64,000 bases of DNA from Clostridium sp. OS1-26 (GTDB taxonomy: Bacteria; Bacillota; Clostridia; Clostridiales; Clostridiaceae): the NCBI RefSeq assembly GCF_030915445.1, contig NZ_CP133264.1, forward strand, positions 3,629,208-3,693,207, written 5' to 3'. The position numbers and the translations under genes were made by a program. Below, piece after piece: positions 41,459 to 50,570 of this stretch (positions are counted from its first letter, which is position 1; the number at the start of each line of letters is the position of its first letter). Under the pieces are notes generated by a model that did no database searches, had not been told where the DNA came from, and saw only the letters and a program-made list of their open reading frames with translations.

Positions 41459-42319
41459 ATGAATATAATAGAAAGCGATTTACAGTTTAGAAGTAATATA
41501 TCTTATGGAAATAAACCAGATAGTATTGTAGAGCACCATGCGGAAGCTAAATCATGTACTATTGAGGAAATACACCAATGGCACTTGGATAACGGATGGG
41601 CCGGATGTGGCTATCATTTCTTTGTTAGGAAAGATGGCAGTATCTATAGAGGAAGGCCAGAAGATGCTATTGGGTCTCATTGTCCAGGAATGAACAATCA
41701 TTCTATAGGAATATGTGCTGAAGGTGACTATATGACAGAAACTATGCCAGCATCACAAAAACAATCGCTTATAGAACTTGGAATATATATTAAAAATAAA
41801 TATGGAATTAAAAATGTATATGGACACAAAGAATGCTTTCAAACGTCCTGTCCTGGGACTAATTACCCGCTACAAGATATAAAAGATTCTATTTTATCAG
41901 GACAATCAGTACAATCAAATAATAACTATGACTTCGTAAGATCCGTACAACATGACTTGCAAAGAGTTAGTTGCCTAGCTACTGGTGAAGTTAATGCCAC
42001 TGGTGTATTAGATGTCAAAACCAAAGCAGCAATAAAACAATTTAGATATGTGGTAGGGTTGCCAGACAGTGAAAATATTGATTCTCAGCTTACAGATGCG
42101 TTGAATGTAGTCATTAAAATGCCGACTATAGGAGCAGGGTGGATAGCCAATATAGTTGCGACTAGGTTTATACAATGGTTTATAGGAATTACGCCTAAGA
42201 GTGGTGTATTTGATCCTAACACAGTTCAAAAGGTTAAAGAATGGCAAAAGAAAGAAGGTATTTGGGGCAATCCTGATGGTGTTATAAGGCAGAAAGATTG
42301 GAGTAAGATTTTAAAATAA
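41459..42319 (+). CDS. N-acetylmuramoyl-L-alanine amidase (Amidase_2) endolysin
   Basis: 286 residues, TAGGAGGTAG site. Amidase_2/PGRP domain (1-145) with zinc ligands seen in VEHHAEAKSC, GSHCPGMNNHSIGICAEGDY and YGHKECFQTSCPG. Linker, then a two-part peptidoglycan-binding region (155-286) nearly identical to that of the broken amidase at 34828-35523. Cleaves the bond between muramic acid and L-Ala. It is intact and probably the only working lysin of the region. No signal peptide, so export would need a holin or cell lysis. Confidence 0.9.
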   Translation: MNIIESDLQFRSNISYGNKPDSIVEHHAEAKSCTIEEIHQWHLDNGWAGCGYHFFVRKDGSIYRGRPEDAIGSHCPGMNNHSIGICAEGDYMTETMPASQKQSLIELGIYIKNKYGIKNVYGHKECFQTSCPGTNYPLQDIKDSILSGQSVQSNNNYDFVRSVQHDLQRVSCLATGEVNATGVLDVKTKAAIKQFRYVVGLPDSENIDSQLTDALNVVIKMPTIGAGWIANIVATRFIQWFIGITPKSGVFDPNTVQKVKEWQKKEGIWGNPDGVIRQKDWSKILK

Positions 42320-42324
42320 AATTG

Positions 42325-42350
42325 GAGAGCTGAAGAGGCTCTCTTTTAAT
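42325..42350 (+). terminator. Terminator of the amidase gene
   Basis: GAGAGC/GCTCTC with TGAAGAG loop and TTTTAATTT. Confidence 0.8.
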
Positions 42351-42401
42351 TTACAAGAATTTTGGAGGAATGAATTAAAAAAAACTTTTACAAAGATTAT
42401 C

Positions 42402-42434
42402 GGTTTGTCTTATGGACAAAGTTCCATAAGACAA
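42402..42434. repeat. Perfect inverted repeat, 13-bp arms
   Basis: TTTGTCTTATGGA and TCCATAAGACAAA separated by CAAAGT. A leftward 36-codon remnant frame (DPIESISQKLNLENKPVKVESK...) runs into it from the right. Could be the terminator end of a lost gene or an element end. Confidence 0.6.
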
Positions 42435-42540
42435 ATCTTACTTTCAACCTTGACTGGTTTATTTTCTAGATTTAGCTTCTGGCTAATGCTTTCAATTGGA
42501 TCACATAAAGCAGCAATATCAGATGTATGTTATTTTTGAA

Positions 42541-43104
42541 CTATAAATCTGATTTTAAAAATGAATACAAATCTAAATCAATAGTGCCTTTTCCTGTCCA
42601 AACTGTCCCTTGTCTTATGGTTCCTTCCTTTGTAAATTTATTTCTTTCTAACACATTTTTTGACTTAATATTATTAGGCATAACAAAGGCTTGTACTCTA
42701 TTTATCCCGATAGTATTTAACAAATAATCACGTAAGGCCTCTACTGTTTTAGTAGCAAAACCATTCCCCCAATGATCTTCGCTTAAAGTGTATCCAATAG
42801 TAGCCATATTTACTTTTGCATCAAAATCAAATATTTCAGCAACCCCAATGACTCTTTCCAAATCCGCATTCAAACAAATTGCAAGAAATATGGTTTTCTT
42901 TTTACTAAAATCTCTTTCAAAATGAGAAATCATATTTTCGACTGTAGACTTATTCTTTTTTACTTCTCCCGGTCTATATTTGAATAAGTTTTCATTACTG
43001 TATATCGAGTAAAGGTCATCCAAATCAGATTTTTCTATTTTTCTGAGAGTAATTTCATTTGTTTGGATGAGGGGAAATTTTGAAAATAAAATGTCCTTAT
43101 CCAT
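42541..43104 (-). CDS. GNAT acetyltransferase, RimJ/RimL type
   Basis: 187 residues, AAGGAGGAAAACT site. LIQTNEITLRKIEKSDLDDLYSIYSN start, acetyl-CoA motif GYTLSEDHWGNGFATKTVEALRDYLL and VMPNNIKSKNVLERNKFTKEG are diagnostic of the RimJ/RimL group that acetylates protein N-termini or small amines. Uses promoter copy E, thus grouped with the other leftward accessory genes. Confidence 0.9.
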   Translation of the reverse strand: MDKDILFSKFPLIQTNEITLRKIEKSDLDDLYSIYSNENLFKYRPGEVKKNKSTVENMISHFERDFSKKKTIFLAICLNADLERVIGVAEIFDFDAKVNMATIGYTLSEDHWGNGFATKTVEALRDYLLNTIGINRVQAFVMPNNIKSKNVLERNKFTKEGTIRQGTVWTGKGTIDLDLYSFLKSDL

Positions 43105-43148
43105 AGTTTTCCTCCTTGTGTATAATAATATTAGTTTTGTAATGTTCT

Positions 43149-43210
43149 ACAAATATGATTTTATGTATCAATATAAGTATACAATTTTTACTATTACCAA
43201 TAAAGGAATT
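43149..43210 (-). promoter_or_regulatory. Leftward promoter family, copy E
   Basis: Most diverged copy: AAATATGATTTTATGTATCAATATAAGTATACAATTTTTAC (40-base block, 43151-43191, not written in full elsewhere), 45 bp before the GNAT start. Confidence 0.55.
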
Positions 43211-43211
43211 T

Positions 43212-43301
43212 GTTACTATCTGTAGACAGGTTAAGTCTACTGTAAGCAGAGAAGAAGCGGAAAATATGAGATATGGACCATGCAGAGTTTGCCATCCATA
43301 A
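43212..43301 (+). pseudogene. C-terminal fragment of a Cys-x2-Cys (Ada-type) protein
   Basis: Open frame without start: VTICRQVKSTVSREEAENMRYGPCRVCHP then stop and a terminator. The CxxV..SREEA..GxxPCxVCxP pattern is the end of the Ada-like zinc motif in secreted nucleases. Remnant only. Confidence 0.5.
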
Positions 43302-43309
43302 CATTTAAA

Positions 43310-43340
43310 TTAAGTTCTAGATTTATTCTAGAGCTTTTTT
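43310..43340 (+). terminator. Terminator
   Basis: AAGTTCTAGA/TCTAGAGCTT with TTTAT loop and seven T. Confidence 0.8.
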
Positions 43341-43462
43341 TGTTGTGGTGAAAAGCAAGAAGTAAAGTTTAAAATAAGAAAATTGATAAAAGGATAAAAG
43401 ATATTAAGCAATGTTGTAAATAATAGTAGGAGCCCTAAGATTCTTTTTATCCAATAATTGGA

Positions 43463-43491
43463 TTGACTACAAACATATGTTCGTATATAAT
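43463..43491 (+). promoter_or_regulatory. Promoter with LexA (SOS) operator for the Y-family polymerase
   Basis: TTGACT (-35) and TATAAT (-10, 43486-43491) are 17 bp apart, and CAAACATATGTTCG (43470-43483) fills the spacer; it matches CGAAC-N4-GTTCG at all but one position. Repression by LexA and induction by DNA damage is expected. Confidence 0.8.
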
Positions 43492-43529
43492 AAAGCATAA
43501 AGGACAATACTAGAAACAGGGTGAAACTT

Positions 43530-44789
43530 ATGAATAGTAATAAAAAAATTATTTTTCACATTGATGTAAATTCTGCATTCTTATCATGGGAAGCAGCGTA
43601 CAGATTACAACAAGGAGAAAAAATTGATTTAAGAGAAATTTCCTCTGTAGTAGGTGGAAATGAAGAAAGTAGACACGGAATTGTGTTAGCAAAATCTATC
43701 GCTGCTAAAAAGTTTAATATCAAAACTGGAGAACCTTTATTTACAGCAAGACAGAAATGTCCTGAATTAGTTGTAGTACCACCACGCCACAATCTATATC
43801 TGCAGTGTAGTGATTCATTGGTGGAAATATTAAAAGATTACACTCCCATAATACAAAGATATTCTATAGATGAATGCTTTTTAGATTTTACTAATATGGA
43901 GCATATATATACTGACATTATAAAACTAGCCAATGATATAAGAGAGCGTGTTAAAAGAGAGCTTGGATTTACTGTAAATATAGGTATCTCTAATAACAAA
44001 CTACTCGCAAAAATGGCATCAGATTTTAAGAAACCAGATAAAGTTCATACACTATTTCCTGAAGAAATAAAAAGTAAGATGTGGCGTCTTCCGGTAGAAG
44101 ATTTGTTTTTTGTTGGCAGAGCTACACTTCCTAAGTTGAATAAGCTAAATATATTCACAATAGGTGATTTAGCAAACTACGATTTAAATATTATAAAGAA
44201 TATATTTAAAAGCCATGGAGTTATGATCTGGAATTATGCAAATGGCATAGATAATAGTGAAGTAAGAAAAAGTAACAAAGTTGAAGTGAAAAGTATTGGA
44301 AATTCAATCACATTGCCTTTTGATGTGAAAGATAAAGAAACTGCACATAAAATTCTACTATCCCTTGCTGAAACAGTAGGAATGCGACTTAGAAAATCAC
44401 AAAACTGTTGTAAGTTAGTTGCTATATATCTTAGAGACGCAGACTTCATCAGCTACTCACATCAAATAAAGTTATATTGTCCAACAGATTCTACTAAAAT
44501 AGTTTCGAGAGTATGTTTCCAATTATTTGATGAGTGTTGGAAACATAAACCTTTAAGAAGTTTAGGAGTATCAGTTAGTGAATTGTGTAGCAATGATTTT
44601 TGCCAGTCATCTATTTTTGATGATCCTAATTTAGAAAAGAATAGGTCTATTGATAAGGCTATGGATTCTATTCGTTTAAAGTATGGTAATAACTCTGTTA
44701 CAAGAGGTACTTTTTTACACTCAGGGATTCATCCTACTACTGGTGGTATAGAATCCGAAAACTATCCTATTATGTCAAGTATTTTATAA
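43530..44789 (+). CDS. Y-family (error-prone) DNA polymerase, UmuC/DinB type
   Basis: 419 residues from ATG 43530; the GTG at 43521 overlaps the AGGGTG site. Palm motifs FHIDVNSAFLSWEA (first catalytic Asp and steric-gate region) and YSIDECFLDF (Asp-Glu pair), finger and thumb parts, VNIGISNNKLLAKMASDFKKP, and a little-finger domain after 240. Bypasses lesions at the cost of accuracy. Lies behind an SOS promoter and 11 bp before the gene at 44801, forming a mutagenesis operon. A 23-codon scrap of a second copy is at 49432-49502. Confidence 0.9.
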   Translation: MNSNKKIIFHIDVNSAFLSWEAAYRLQQGEKIDLREISSVVGGNEESRHGIVLAKSIAAKKFNIKTGEPLFTARQKCPELVVVPPRHNLYLQCSDSLVEILKDYTPIIQRYSIDECFLDFTNMEHIYTDIIKLANDIRERVKRELGFTVNIGISNNKLLAKMASDFKKPDKVHTLFPEEIKSKMWRLPVEDLFFVGRATLPKLNKLNIFTIGDLANYDLNIIKNIFKSHGVMIWNYANGIDNSEVRKSNKVEVKSIGNSITLPFDVKDKETAHKILLSLAETVGMRLRKSQNCCKLVAIYLRDADFISYSHQIKLYCPTDSTKIVSRVCFQLFDECWKHKPLRSLGVSVSELCSNDFCQSSIFDDPNLEKNRSIDKAMDSIRLKYGNNSVTRGTFLHSGIHPTTGGIESENYPIMSSIL

Positions 44790-44800
44790 GGAGATAGTAT

Positions 44801-45064
44801 ATGAAAGTAGTTGCAAGATCAATAGATATGGTAGCATGGTTCGATAAAAACGGAGTGCCTAATCCCGTAAGATTTAGGTTAGATGGGGAAAAAGATGAGA
44901 CTATTATTATAAAAATAGATAAGGTTATTACCAGGAATAAAGAGAAGCTAGCAGGTAATCATATGCTTATTTTTAACTGCCAAGGCTGTATTAATGGAGC
45001 ACAAAAGTTATTTGAAATTAAATACGAGTTAAGCACATGTAAATGGATACTGTATAAAATATAA
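44801..45064 (+). CDS. Conserved companion of the Y-family polymerase
   Basis: 87 residues, AAGGAGATAGTAT site. MKVVARSIDMVAWFDKNGVPNPVRFRL...LAGNHMLIFNCQGCINGAQKLFEIKYELSTCKWILYKI: a small beta-rich domain I have repeatedly seen directly after dinB-like genes of clostridia; no biochemical role known to me. The operon arrangement suggests it works with or regulates the polymerase. Confidence 0.75.
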   Translation: MKVVARSIDMVAWFDKNGVPNPVRFRLDGEKDETIIIKIDKVITRNKEKLAGNHMLIFNCQGCINGAQKLFEIKYELSTCKWILYKI

Positions 45065-45140
45065 TGCAGAAGGTAATGGCGAAGAGAATATTAGAGAAAC
45101 AGAAAAGATATTTTTCATTATGTGAATAAAAAGGAGTGGG

Positions 45141-45180
45141 ACAAATATAACTGTAGCCTAAACTACAGTTATATTTGTTA
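45141..45180. terminator. Strong bidirectional terminator
   Basis: ACAAATATAACTGTAG and CTACAGTTATATTTGT, a perfect 16-bp stem with CCTAAA loop, between convergent polymerase operon and receptor gene. Confidence 0.9.
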
Positions 45181-45254
45181 AATTTATATAATTAGAGTTT
45201 CAGCTTTTATCTATGCTAAATCCACCATTGAATTTATTAAAATCTAAAAATAAT

Positions 45255-46967
45255 TTAAACCTTAAATTTTTGTACCATATTATTAAGCTTTTGTGCAAGC
45301 TCAGCTTGCGCTTGGGCAGATTTTGATACTTCATCAACAGCCATTGTTATCTCATTTATACTATTTGATATTTCTTCAGAGCTAGATACAGATTCTTCTG
45401 ATACTGCTGACATACTTTCAATGCTGCTAGACACTTGCTTTATTGTTTCGCTAATTTGTGTTGCTGCTGCTGCTATATCTTCAGACATATTACTAATAAA
45501 TTCCGAATCATTTTCATACTGAATTCCTGTGTTTAATAATAATTCATAGCTTGGTTTTACATTGTTTGTAATATAATCAAGTATTTGTGTTCCGCTATTT
45601 GATAAGTTGTCAAAGGCTGATTTAACCTGTTTAACCATGTCCTGAATTTGTGTAACAGCGTAAGATGATTGCTCGGCAAGTTTTCTAACTTCATCTGCCA
45701 CTACAGCAAATCCTTTACCCTGCTCACCAGCTCTAGCAGCTTCTATTGCTGCATTTAAAGCTAGAAGATTAGTATGCTCTGATATATTTGCTATGGTATC
45801 TGCCATTACTTTTATTTCTTCAACTATTTTACCTTCTTCTATAGCTCTTATAATATTGTCATGTTTTTCGCTATAGGTCTTGTTTCCAATAGCTATTTCT
45901 TTTTCCGCTCTGGCTTTTATGTCAATAGCACGTTTTCTAATATCTCTTACTGAAACAGCTGAATTGGTTGATTTGTTTGCAAGGTCATCTGTTGTTGAAC
46001 TTATCTCTTCTGTTGAAGCACTGATTTCTTCTGTGGCAGCACCTAAGTCTTGCGAACCTTGTACTATTTGCTCTGTTGATTCATTTACTGATTCCATATT
46101 TGATGAAATTTCTTCAGTCGTAGCTGACAATTCCTCACTTGTAGCACTTATATCGCTAGCGCTGACAATTATATCTGAGATCAAACCTCTCACATTGTTA
46201 CTTGCATTATTTAATGATTTAGCGAGGTCGCCTATTTCATCTTTAGAATCAATATGTATTGTTTGGGTTAAATCACCTGATCCAAGAGCTTCAGCAAATA
46301 TTACTACCTGTTTCAACTGTTTTGAGATTATAGAAGCAATTATAAGACCTAGTACAATTGCCGTAAATAAGCCAAATATAATTACGGTGATCACAGTGAT
46401 AAAAGATGTTCTATATATGGAATTATTTTTTTCATAATCTTTTTGAGCTAAACCCATATTAAAATCAACATATTTATTTAGAACTTCAGTCATCTTAATT
46501 CTTATTACATCGGCTTTATGAAAATCAGCTAGCGCCTCATCATATTTGTTAGCTTTTACCGATTTTACAATCTCTTCTCTAGCTGTTCTGTAATCCTGAA
46601 GAAGTTTAGTAAATTGTGAATACATTTCTTTATCTTGTTCTGTTGTAATAGTACTTTGGTAATCGGAAAGAAGTTTATCATTTTTATCTTTTAATTGATT
46701 GATTTCGTTTTCAAGGATTTGAATTTCATCAACATCTTTATCATATACTAATGATAATACATCTGTATGGATTTGCAAAATGTTTTGCTTTAGTTCTCCT
46801 ATAGTTTTTACACCCATCAAATCTATTTTATACATAGAAACGGAATTTGAATTTATTCTTGACATATTATAAAGACCTATAAAACCTACTATACCTATAA
46901 ATAATGAAATTAAAGTAAAAGTGAATATTAATTTTTTAGCGATTTTAAAATCATTAAACCATTTCAT
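45255..46967 (-). CDS. Methyl-accepting chemotaxis receptor with four-helix-bundle sensor
   Basis: 570 residues. Transmembrane helix 1 (about 12-32), periplasmic-side 4HB_MCP sensor (35-185), helix 2 (187-212), HAMP (213-266) and a signalling domain with tip [38 protein letters not shown], plus methylation-helix Glu/Gln pairs. It senses an unknown extracellular ligand and controls CheA. Many Ser-Glu repeats are typical. Site AGGAGGTATTATT. The region upstream to 47290 shows no gene. Confidence 0.95.
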   Translation of the reverse strand: MKWFNDFKIAKKLIFTFTLISLFIGIVGFIGLYNMSRINSNSVSMYKIDLMGVKTIGELKQNILQIHTDVLSLVYDKDVDEIQILENEINQLKDKNDKLLSDYQSTITTEQDKEMYSQFTKLLQDYRTAREEIVKSVKANKYDEALADFHKADVIRIKMTEVLNKYVDFNMGLAQKDYEKNNSIYRTSFITVITVIIFGLFTAIVLGLIIASIISKQLKQVVIFAEALGSGDLTQTIHIDSKDEIGDLAKSLNNASNNVRGLISDIIVSASDISATSEELSATTEEISSNMESVNESTEQIVQGSQDLGAATEEISASTEEISSTTDDLANKSTNSAVSVRDIRKRAIDIKARAEKEIAIGNKTYSEKHDNIIRAIEEGKIVEEIKVMADTIANISEHTNLLALNAAIEAARAGEQGKGFAVVADEVRKLAEQSSYAVTQIQDMVKQVKSAFDNLSNSGTQILDYITNNVKPSYELLLNTGIQYENDSEFISNMSEDIAAAATQISETIKQVSSSIESMSAVSEESVSSSEEISNSINEITMAVDEVSKSAQAQAELAQKLNNMVQKFKV

Positions 46968-47394
46968 ACAAATAATACCTCCTAAAAATGAATATAATTA
47001 ATTTTCGACCATATTCGAGAAAAGTTTATAAAAGTGTACAAATTTTTAGAGTTTTAGCTCGCTAAATTATTGCATTAGTGTTTTTAGGAAGAGGTATATC
47101 TCTTAAAGATGTATGAGTTATAAAAAATAGACAGGCTACAAGAGCCCGTCTACGCAATATCTATTTTAAGTCTACCAAGTTTTGGGAGAGAATATATGGC
47201 TAGGATTATTTTTATCTGTTGTGCGATATATAGTATGAACTATGTAGAATTTATGTTACAAACTAAATAAAAATAATTAATAGGTATGTAAACTATGGTG
47301 CTAAAAATAGATAAAAGAGAAAGAAAATCTAGCAAGATATTTATCAAGGATACAGAGCTATATGAAATTCAATAAGCCGCTCCTAGTGAATCAA
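46968..47394. other. Intergenic, prophage debris
   Basis: No gene. GACAGGCT/AGCCCGTCT hairpin near 47129-47150. From 47290 the sequence is decayed phage DNA continuous with the ArpU remnant. Confidence 0.45.
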
Positions 47395-47570
47395 GCTGTG
47401 CAGAACAGAAAATAACTAAAGGCGTAGATAAGATTAAGAGAGAATTATTAAATAAAAGAGAAGGATATTATAGACTAATACTAGAATAAAATAAATATAA
47501 GAATAAATTTAGGATATGCAGTATAATTTATCAGCACTAAAAGATTTATAGAATGGAAGTATGGAGGAAG
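47395..47570 (+). pseudogene. Remnant of a third ArpU-like regulator gene
   Basis: TGTGCAGAACAGAAAATAACTAAAGG, GAGAGAATTATTAAATAAAAG and TTTATAGAATGGAAGTATGGAG pieces align in order with 25719-25910 of the element 2 gene, with several stops and gaps. It breaks off exactly at the start of the TPM gene. Confidence 0.65.
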
Positions 47571-47574
47571 AAAA

Positions 47575-48651
47575 ATGAAAACAAAAACCAATCTAATTTT
47601 AACAAGAATTATATTACTTATAGTATTGGTATTATTGTCTTTTAATGTATCTGCTGTAGGAAACTATGTAAATGATGAAGCAAATGTATTAAGTTCTGGT
47701 ATTATAAGTAAAACTAATGATAATTTTGCTAAGTTAGAAAAGAATACTAAAGCACAGGTAAAAATATATGTACTTAAGTCCTTAAATGGTAAAAACATAG
47801 ATGATATGGCTATAGAAATAGCTAATAAAGAAACATCTACAGATAAATATGCTATTTTTGTGGTTGCTGTAAAAGAACATAAGAATAAATTTATAGTTGG
47901 CAAAGGGTTAAATGATGTATTTAATCGGGCAGAGTTAGATAGAATAGCAAATTTACCTGATAGTTATTTTAAGAGTAATGACTTTAATACAGGTATTTTG
48001 AAAGTAGGGCAAGCTATAGATCAAGATATAACAACAAAAGCTGTTAAGACTGGCGAAGCTGTTGTTAAAACTGATAGATATAGCAAAACAGTGGAGCCTA
48101 AAAAAAGTCATGCTTCATCAATAATATTGGTAATAATCTTAATTATTGCTGTGGTAGGATTTATATATTATATTAAGCGTAAATCTGATAAAAGGGTTAG
48201 AGAATTTGCTGGAAGACACAATTTAAATGATTCTTCTAGCAATAAATTCAAATCAGCTGATATGGAAGAAAATACTTATAAGTCAAATAATTCATCTACA
48301 TATACATACAATGAAGAACCGAGACATACTAATTATAATGATCCAAATTCACGGGTAGTACATAATACAACAGTAATAAATAACGGTAATAATATGAATG
48401 GCTTTGTAGAAGGAATGTTAGTAAATGAAATGCTGAATAATCACCACGAGCATCATTCTCATTACGAGGAAAATAGGATTATGGATGATAGGCAGCTAGA
48501 TACAACACCTAGCTATACAAGTAATGATGATGAAAATAAATTAAGCAGTGGAGATTGGGGCCTATCAAGTGGAAGTTCTGATTGGGGATCATCTAGTGAC
48601 TCTGGATCATGGGATAGTGGATCATCAGATTCAGGATCTTCAGATTGGTAA
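47575..48651 (+). CDS. TPM-domain (YgcG-like) membrane protein with low-complexity tail
   Basis: 358 residues, start behind GGAGGAAGAAAA. Signal/anchor helix (8-28), TPM domain (30-155; VNDEANVLSSGIISKTNDNFAKLEK, AQVKIYVLKSLNGKNIDDMAIEIA, KFIVGKGLNDV), a second transmembrane helix (about 180-202), a His-rich stretch (NNHHEHHSHYEE) and a Ser/Gly/Asp/Trp-repeat end (GDWGLSSGSSDWGSSS...). TPM proteins are envelope proteins of repair or phosphatase type; the SGGGSSG-like tail is common in them. Its ribosome site lies in ArpU-derived DNA. Confidence 0.85.
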   Translation: MKTKTNLILTRIILLIVLVLLSFNVSAVGNYVNDEANVLSSGIISKTNDNFAKLEKNTKAQVKIYVLKSLNGKNIDDMAIEIANKETSTDKYAIFVVAVKEHKNKFIVGKGLNDVFNRAELDRIANLPDSYFKSNDFNTGILKVGQAIDQDITTKAVKTGEAVVKTDRYSKTVEPKKSHASSIILVIILIIAVVGFIYYIKRKSDKRVREFAGRHNLNDSSSNKFKSADMEENTYKSNNSSTYTYNEEPRHTNYNDPNSRVVHNTTVINNGNNMNGFVEGMLVNEMLNNHHEHHSHYEENRIMDDRQLDTTPSYTSNDDENKLSSGDWGLSSGSSDWGSSSDSGSWDSGSSDSGSSDW

Positions 48652-48689
48652 TCAAAAAATTGAGAAATAATTCAGGATTAGTCTAGTCT

Positions 48690-48812
48690 ACTTGTATTTG
48701 TTATATAATGGATATAAAGCGAGGCCTGGTTATTAAACTAAATGGTCCCACTGAAGAGGTTACAACCCATGACAATAGTAAAGCACTTGGAGAAATCTGA
48801 GTGCTGATTTAC
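48690..48812 (+). ncRNA. Candidate small RNA, class A, copy 3
   Basis: TATAAT at 48704; RNA from about 48711 with AATGGTCCCACTGAAGAGG exposed, then the CAATAGTAAAGCACTTGGA-GAAA-TCTGAGTGC terminator as at 26898. The 11-bp upstream repeats are not clear here. Confidence 0.55.
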
Positions 48813-48830
48813 TTTAAAATAAATTATGAA

Positions 48831-48982
48831 TGTAATAAAATTGTCACAGTAATGTAACATTAAACATTTATAATAGAAATTGTCCTAAGCTAATAAAGCT
48901 TAGAGGAAATAGCTGCGATCCCTTTTTATTCAATAATATATTCATATAGGCACTGGTAGAAATACTGGTGCCTATTATTTTG
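48831..48982 (+). ncRNA. Candidate small RNA unit, direct-repeat promoter, copy 7
   Basis: Boxes TGTAATAAAA (48831) and TGTAACATTA (48853), 22 bp apart, TATAAT at 48869. RNA about 48879-48975: TGTCCTAAGCT/AGCTTAGAGGA hairpin nearly identical to copy 6, exposed GATCCCTTTTTA, then hairpin GGCACTGGTA-GAAA-TACTGGTGCC. Confidence 0.75.
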
Positions 48983-49197
48983 CGAGATACTAATAAACTA
49001 AACAATTATTCAAAATAAATAAAATGAATATTAACAATATTTAAAAAATATAATATAATATTATTAGATAATAAGTTTTGTTAATGGTTGATTTTAATTG
49101 AGTCAATAGGCACCTTAGATCACAGACTCCTATATGCAAATCCATTATAATAAGGATTTTAATTTAGGTACAAAGTTAATTGTGGAGGTGTAGATAA

Positions 49198-49368
49198 ATG
49201 ACAGACTTAACATCCCAAGAACAATCAAATAAAGATGAAAACATTGATCAAGCAATTGAAGTATTGGACGAGGATTATGATACTTCATCAGGAAGTAATG
49301 CGGAGACTATAGCGTTAACTGTATTTGCAATTATTATTATGGGTATATTAATAGGTTTGTTCATGTAG
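49198..49368 (+). CDS. 56-residue tail-anchored membrane protein
   Basis: ATG behind TGTGGAGGTGTAGATAA. Acidic, Gln/Asp/Glu-rich N-terminal half (TSQEQSNKDENIDQAIEVLDEDYD) and C-terminal helix (IALTVFAIIIMGILIGLFM). Followed by a terminator AGAGCC/GGCTCT with TTTTTT (49366-49390). Unknown. Confidence 0.6.
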   Translation: MTDLTSQEQSNKDENIDQAIEVLDEDYDTSSGSNAETIALTVFAIIIMGILIGLFM

Positions 49369-49390
49369 AGCCTTAATCGGCTCTTTTTTC
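49366..49390 (+). terminator. Terminator of the tail-anchored gene
   Basis: AGAGCC/GGCTCT, loop TTAATC, TTTTTTCG. Confidence 0.85.
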
Positions 49391-49431
49391 GTTTTTAAAA
49401 TAAACAATAGATGAGATGGTGGTACTATAAT

Positions 49432-49502
49432 ATGAGTAGCATGAGCGTTCAAGCCAAGAATAAAAATTCTGTATTCTTGGCATGGGAAGTAGCATACAGG
49501 TA
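49432..49502 (+). pseudogene. Scrap of a Y-family polymerase gene
   Basis: Reads MSSMSVQAKNKNSVFLAWEVAYR then stop. AATTCTGTATTCTT and CATGGGAAGTAGC match 43566-43602 of the intact polymerase (VNSAFLSWEAAYR). Confidence 0.7.
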
Positions 49503-49504
49503 AA

Positions 49505-49540
49505 AAAGTAGCTGCCATAAAAGAGGGCAGCTACTTTGTC
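49505..49540. terminator. Bidirectional terminator
   Basis: AAAGTAGCTGCC and GGCAGCTACTTT, perfect 12-bp stem; ends the leftward YmaF-like gene and anything from the left. Confidence 0.9.
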
Positions 49541-49564
49541 GTGGCAATGTAATATTTCCTTGAA

Positions 49565-49846
49565 TTAATCAGCGCTTGTATATCCGCTCATATAGTGAAT
49601 ATGACCATCTTCAAGTTCTACCCTAGTTCTAAAGTAATGATAATGACGCCCATCTGGTAGATCGATTGCAGGACTTGTTTCAGTAACATATCCGTGTTCA
49701 TGACCGTCATTAAAAGTTGTAATACCCTTCATGCCATGATTATGAGGTACTCCAGTTTGTGCTTTAGAAGTGACTCCACCGTAATGGTGAATATGACCTT
49801 GATTGTATGTTGTGGTACCTGAGTAACTGTGAGAATGCTTTGGCAT
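49565..49846 (-). CDS. YmaF-family histidine-rich protein
   Basis: 93 residues, TTGGAGGAG site. HSHSYSGTTTYNQGHIHHYGGVT, NHGMKGITTFNDGHEHGYVTE and GRHYHYFRTRVELEDGHIHYMSGYTS: repeated HxH strands of the YmaF family (small beta-rich, metal-binding-like, often sporulation-linked). Single-gene unit. Confidence 0.85.
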   Translation of the reverse strand: MPKHSHSYSGTTTYNQGHIHHYGGVTSKAQTGVPHNHGMKGITTFNDGHEHGYVTETSPAIDLPDGRHYHYFRTRVELEDGHIHYMSGYTSAD

Positions 49847-50066
49847 TAAGACTCCTCCAAGTTAATTTATACATACATAGTATATGCTTATTTTAACCAT
49901 AATGTTACACTTGAAAAATTATGAGTAAAAATGTGAATGAATTTAGATATATAAATTTTCGCTGAATGATTTCTTAACTGACACACAGATAAGTTTTGAA
50001 AGTATATACAGAATAGGGAGGTCTGAGTGCTTATTATTTACAAGTTATTAAAAAAGTATATAGTTA
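49847..50066. other. Intergenic with half of an RNA-unit terminator
   Basis: No gene. GAGGTCTGAGTGCTTATTATTT (50030-50051) is the right half of the GCACTTGG...TGAGTGC hairpin; the left half is missing, so an RNA unit was truncated here. Confidence 0.5.
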
Positions 50067-50215
50067 TTTAACAGTAATGACATATTAATGTAACAATTAG
50101 TATTTATAATAATAGTTATCCTAAGTTATCCAAACTTATAAGAAACATTAATGGTCCCCTTTAAAAATACATAATTAATAAAGCACTGGCGAAAATGCTG
50201 GTGCTTATTTTTTAC
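50067..50215 (+). ncRNA. Candidate small RNA unit, direct-repeat promoter, copy 8
   Basis: Boxes TTTAACAGTA (50067) and TGTAACAATT (50089), 22 bp apart, TATAAT at 50105. RNA about 50115-50206: TTATCCTAAG start, AAGTTAT/ATAAG-like hairpin, exposed GGTCCCCTTTAA (50142-50153), then GCACTGGC/GCTGGTGC hairpin with GAAAAT loop and TTATTTTTT. Confidence 0.75.
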
Positions 50216-50376
50216 AAAGTCTTAACATGAAGATAACTCATATTACATAATTTGATGTTACTATAAACGTGAGGGTAAAGCTGAGCATCAAAATATAAAA
50301 ATTATAGCCAATTACCAACCTTACAATTAAATATATTCGACAAAGGCATTAGTAGAAATACTAGTGCCTTTTCATT
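50216..50376 (+). ncRNA. Possible diverged RNA unit
   Basis: Ends in GGCATTAGTA-GAAA-TACTAGTGCC (50342-50372), clearly the family hairpin, but the upstream boxes (CTTAACATGA, TATTACATAA) no longer keep the 22/16 spacing. To 50570 no other feature. Confidence 0.45.
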
Positions 50377-50570
50377 TGATAATAAAGTTCTATTAGTTAG
50401 TGCTACAAGTGTTCATTTTCAAGTACTAGATTAAGAAAATCTTTTGGATATATGTAAAATAGAAAAACAAAGAAAGAAAAAAGATAATTCAATAAAAAAC
50501 TTCTATTTTCCCAGTGCTTGTCATGCAAGTTGCTTTTATGCTATAATATGGTTCTGTAGGGGGGATTTGT

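Noticed and set aside
42436..42531. Leftward frame DPIESISQKLNLENKPVKVESK
   Set aside because: No start, 36 codons, family unknown; reported only as a remnant near the inverted repeat.
45880..46437. 185-codon rightward frame
   Set aside because: Mirror of the chemotaxis receptor coiled coil, no start signal.
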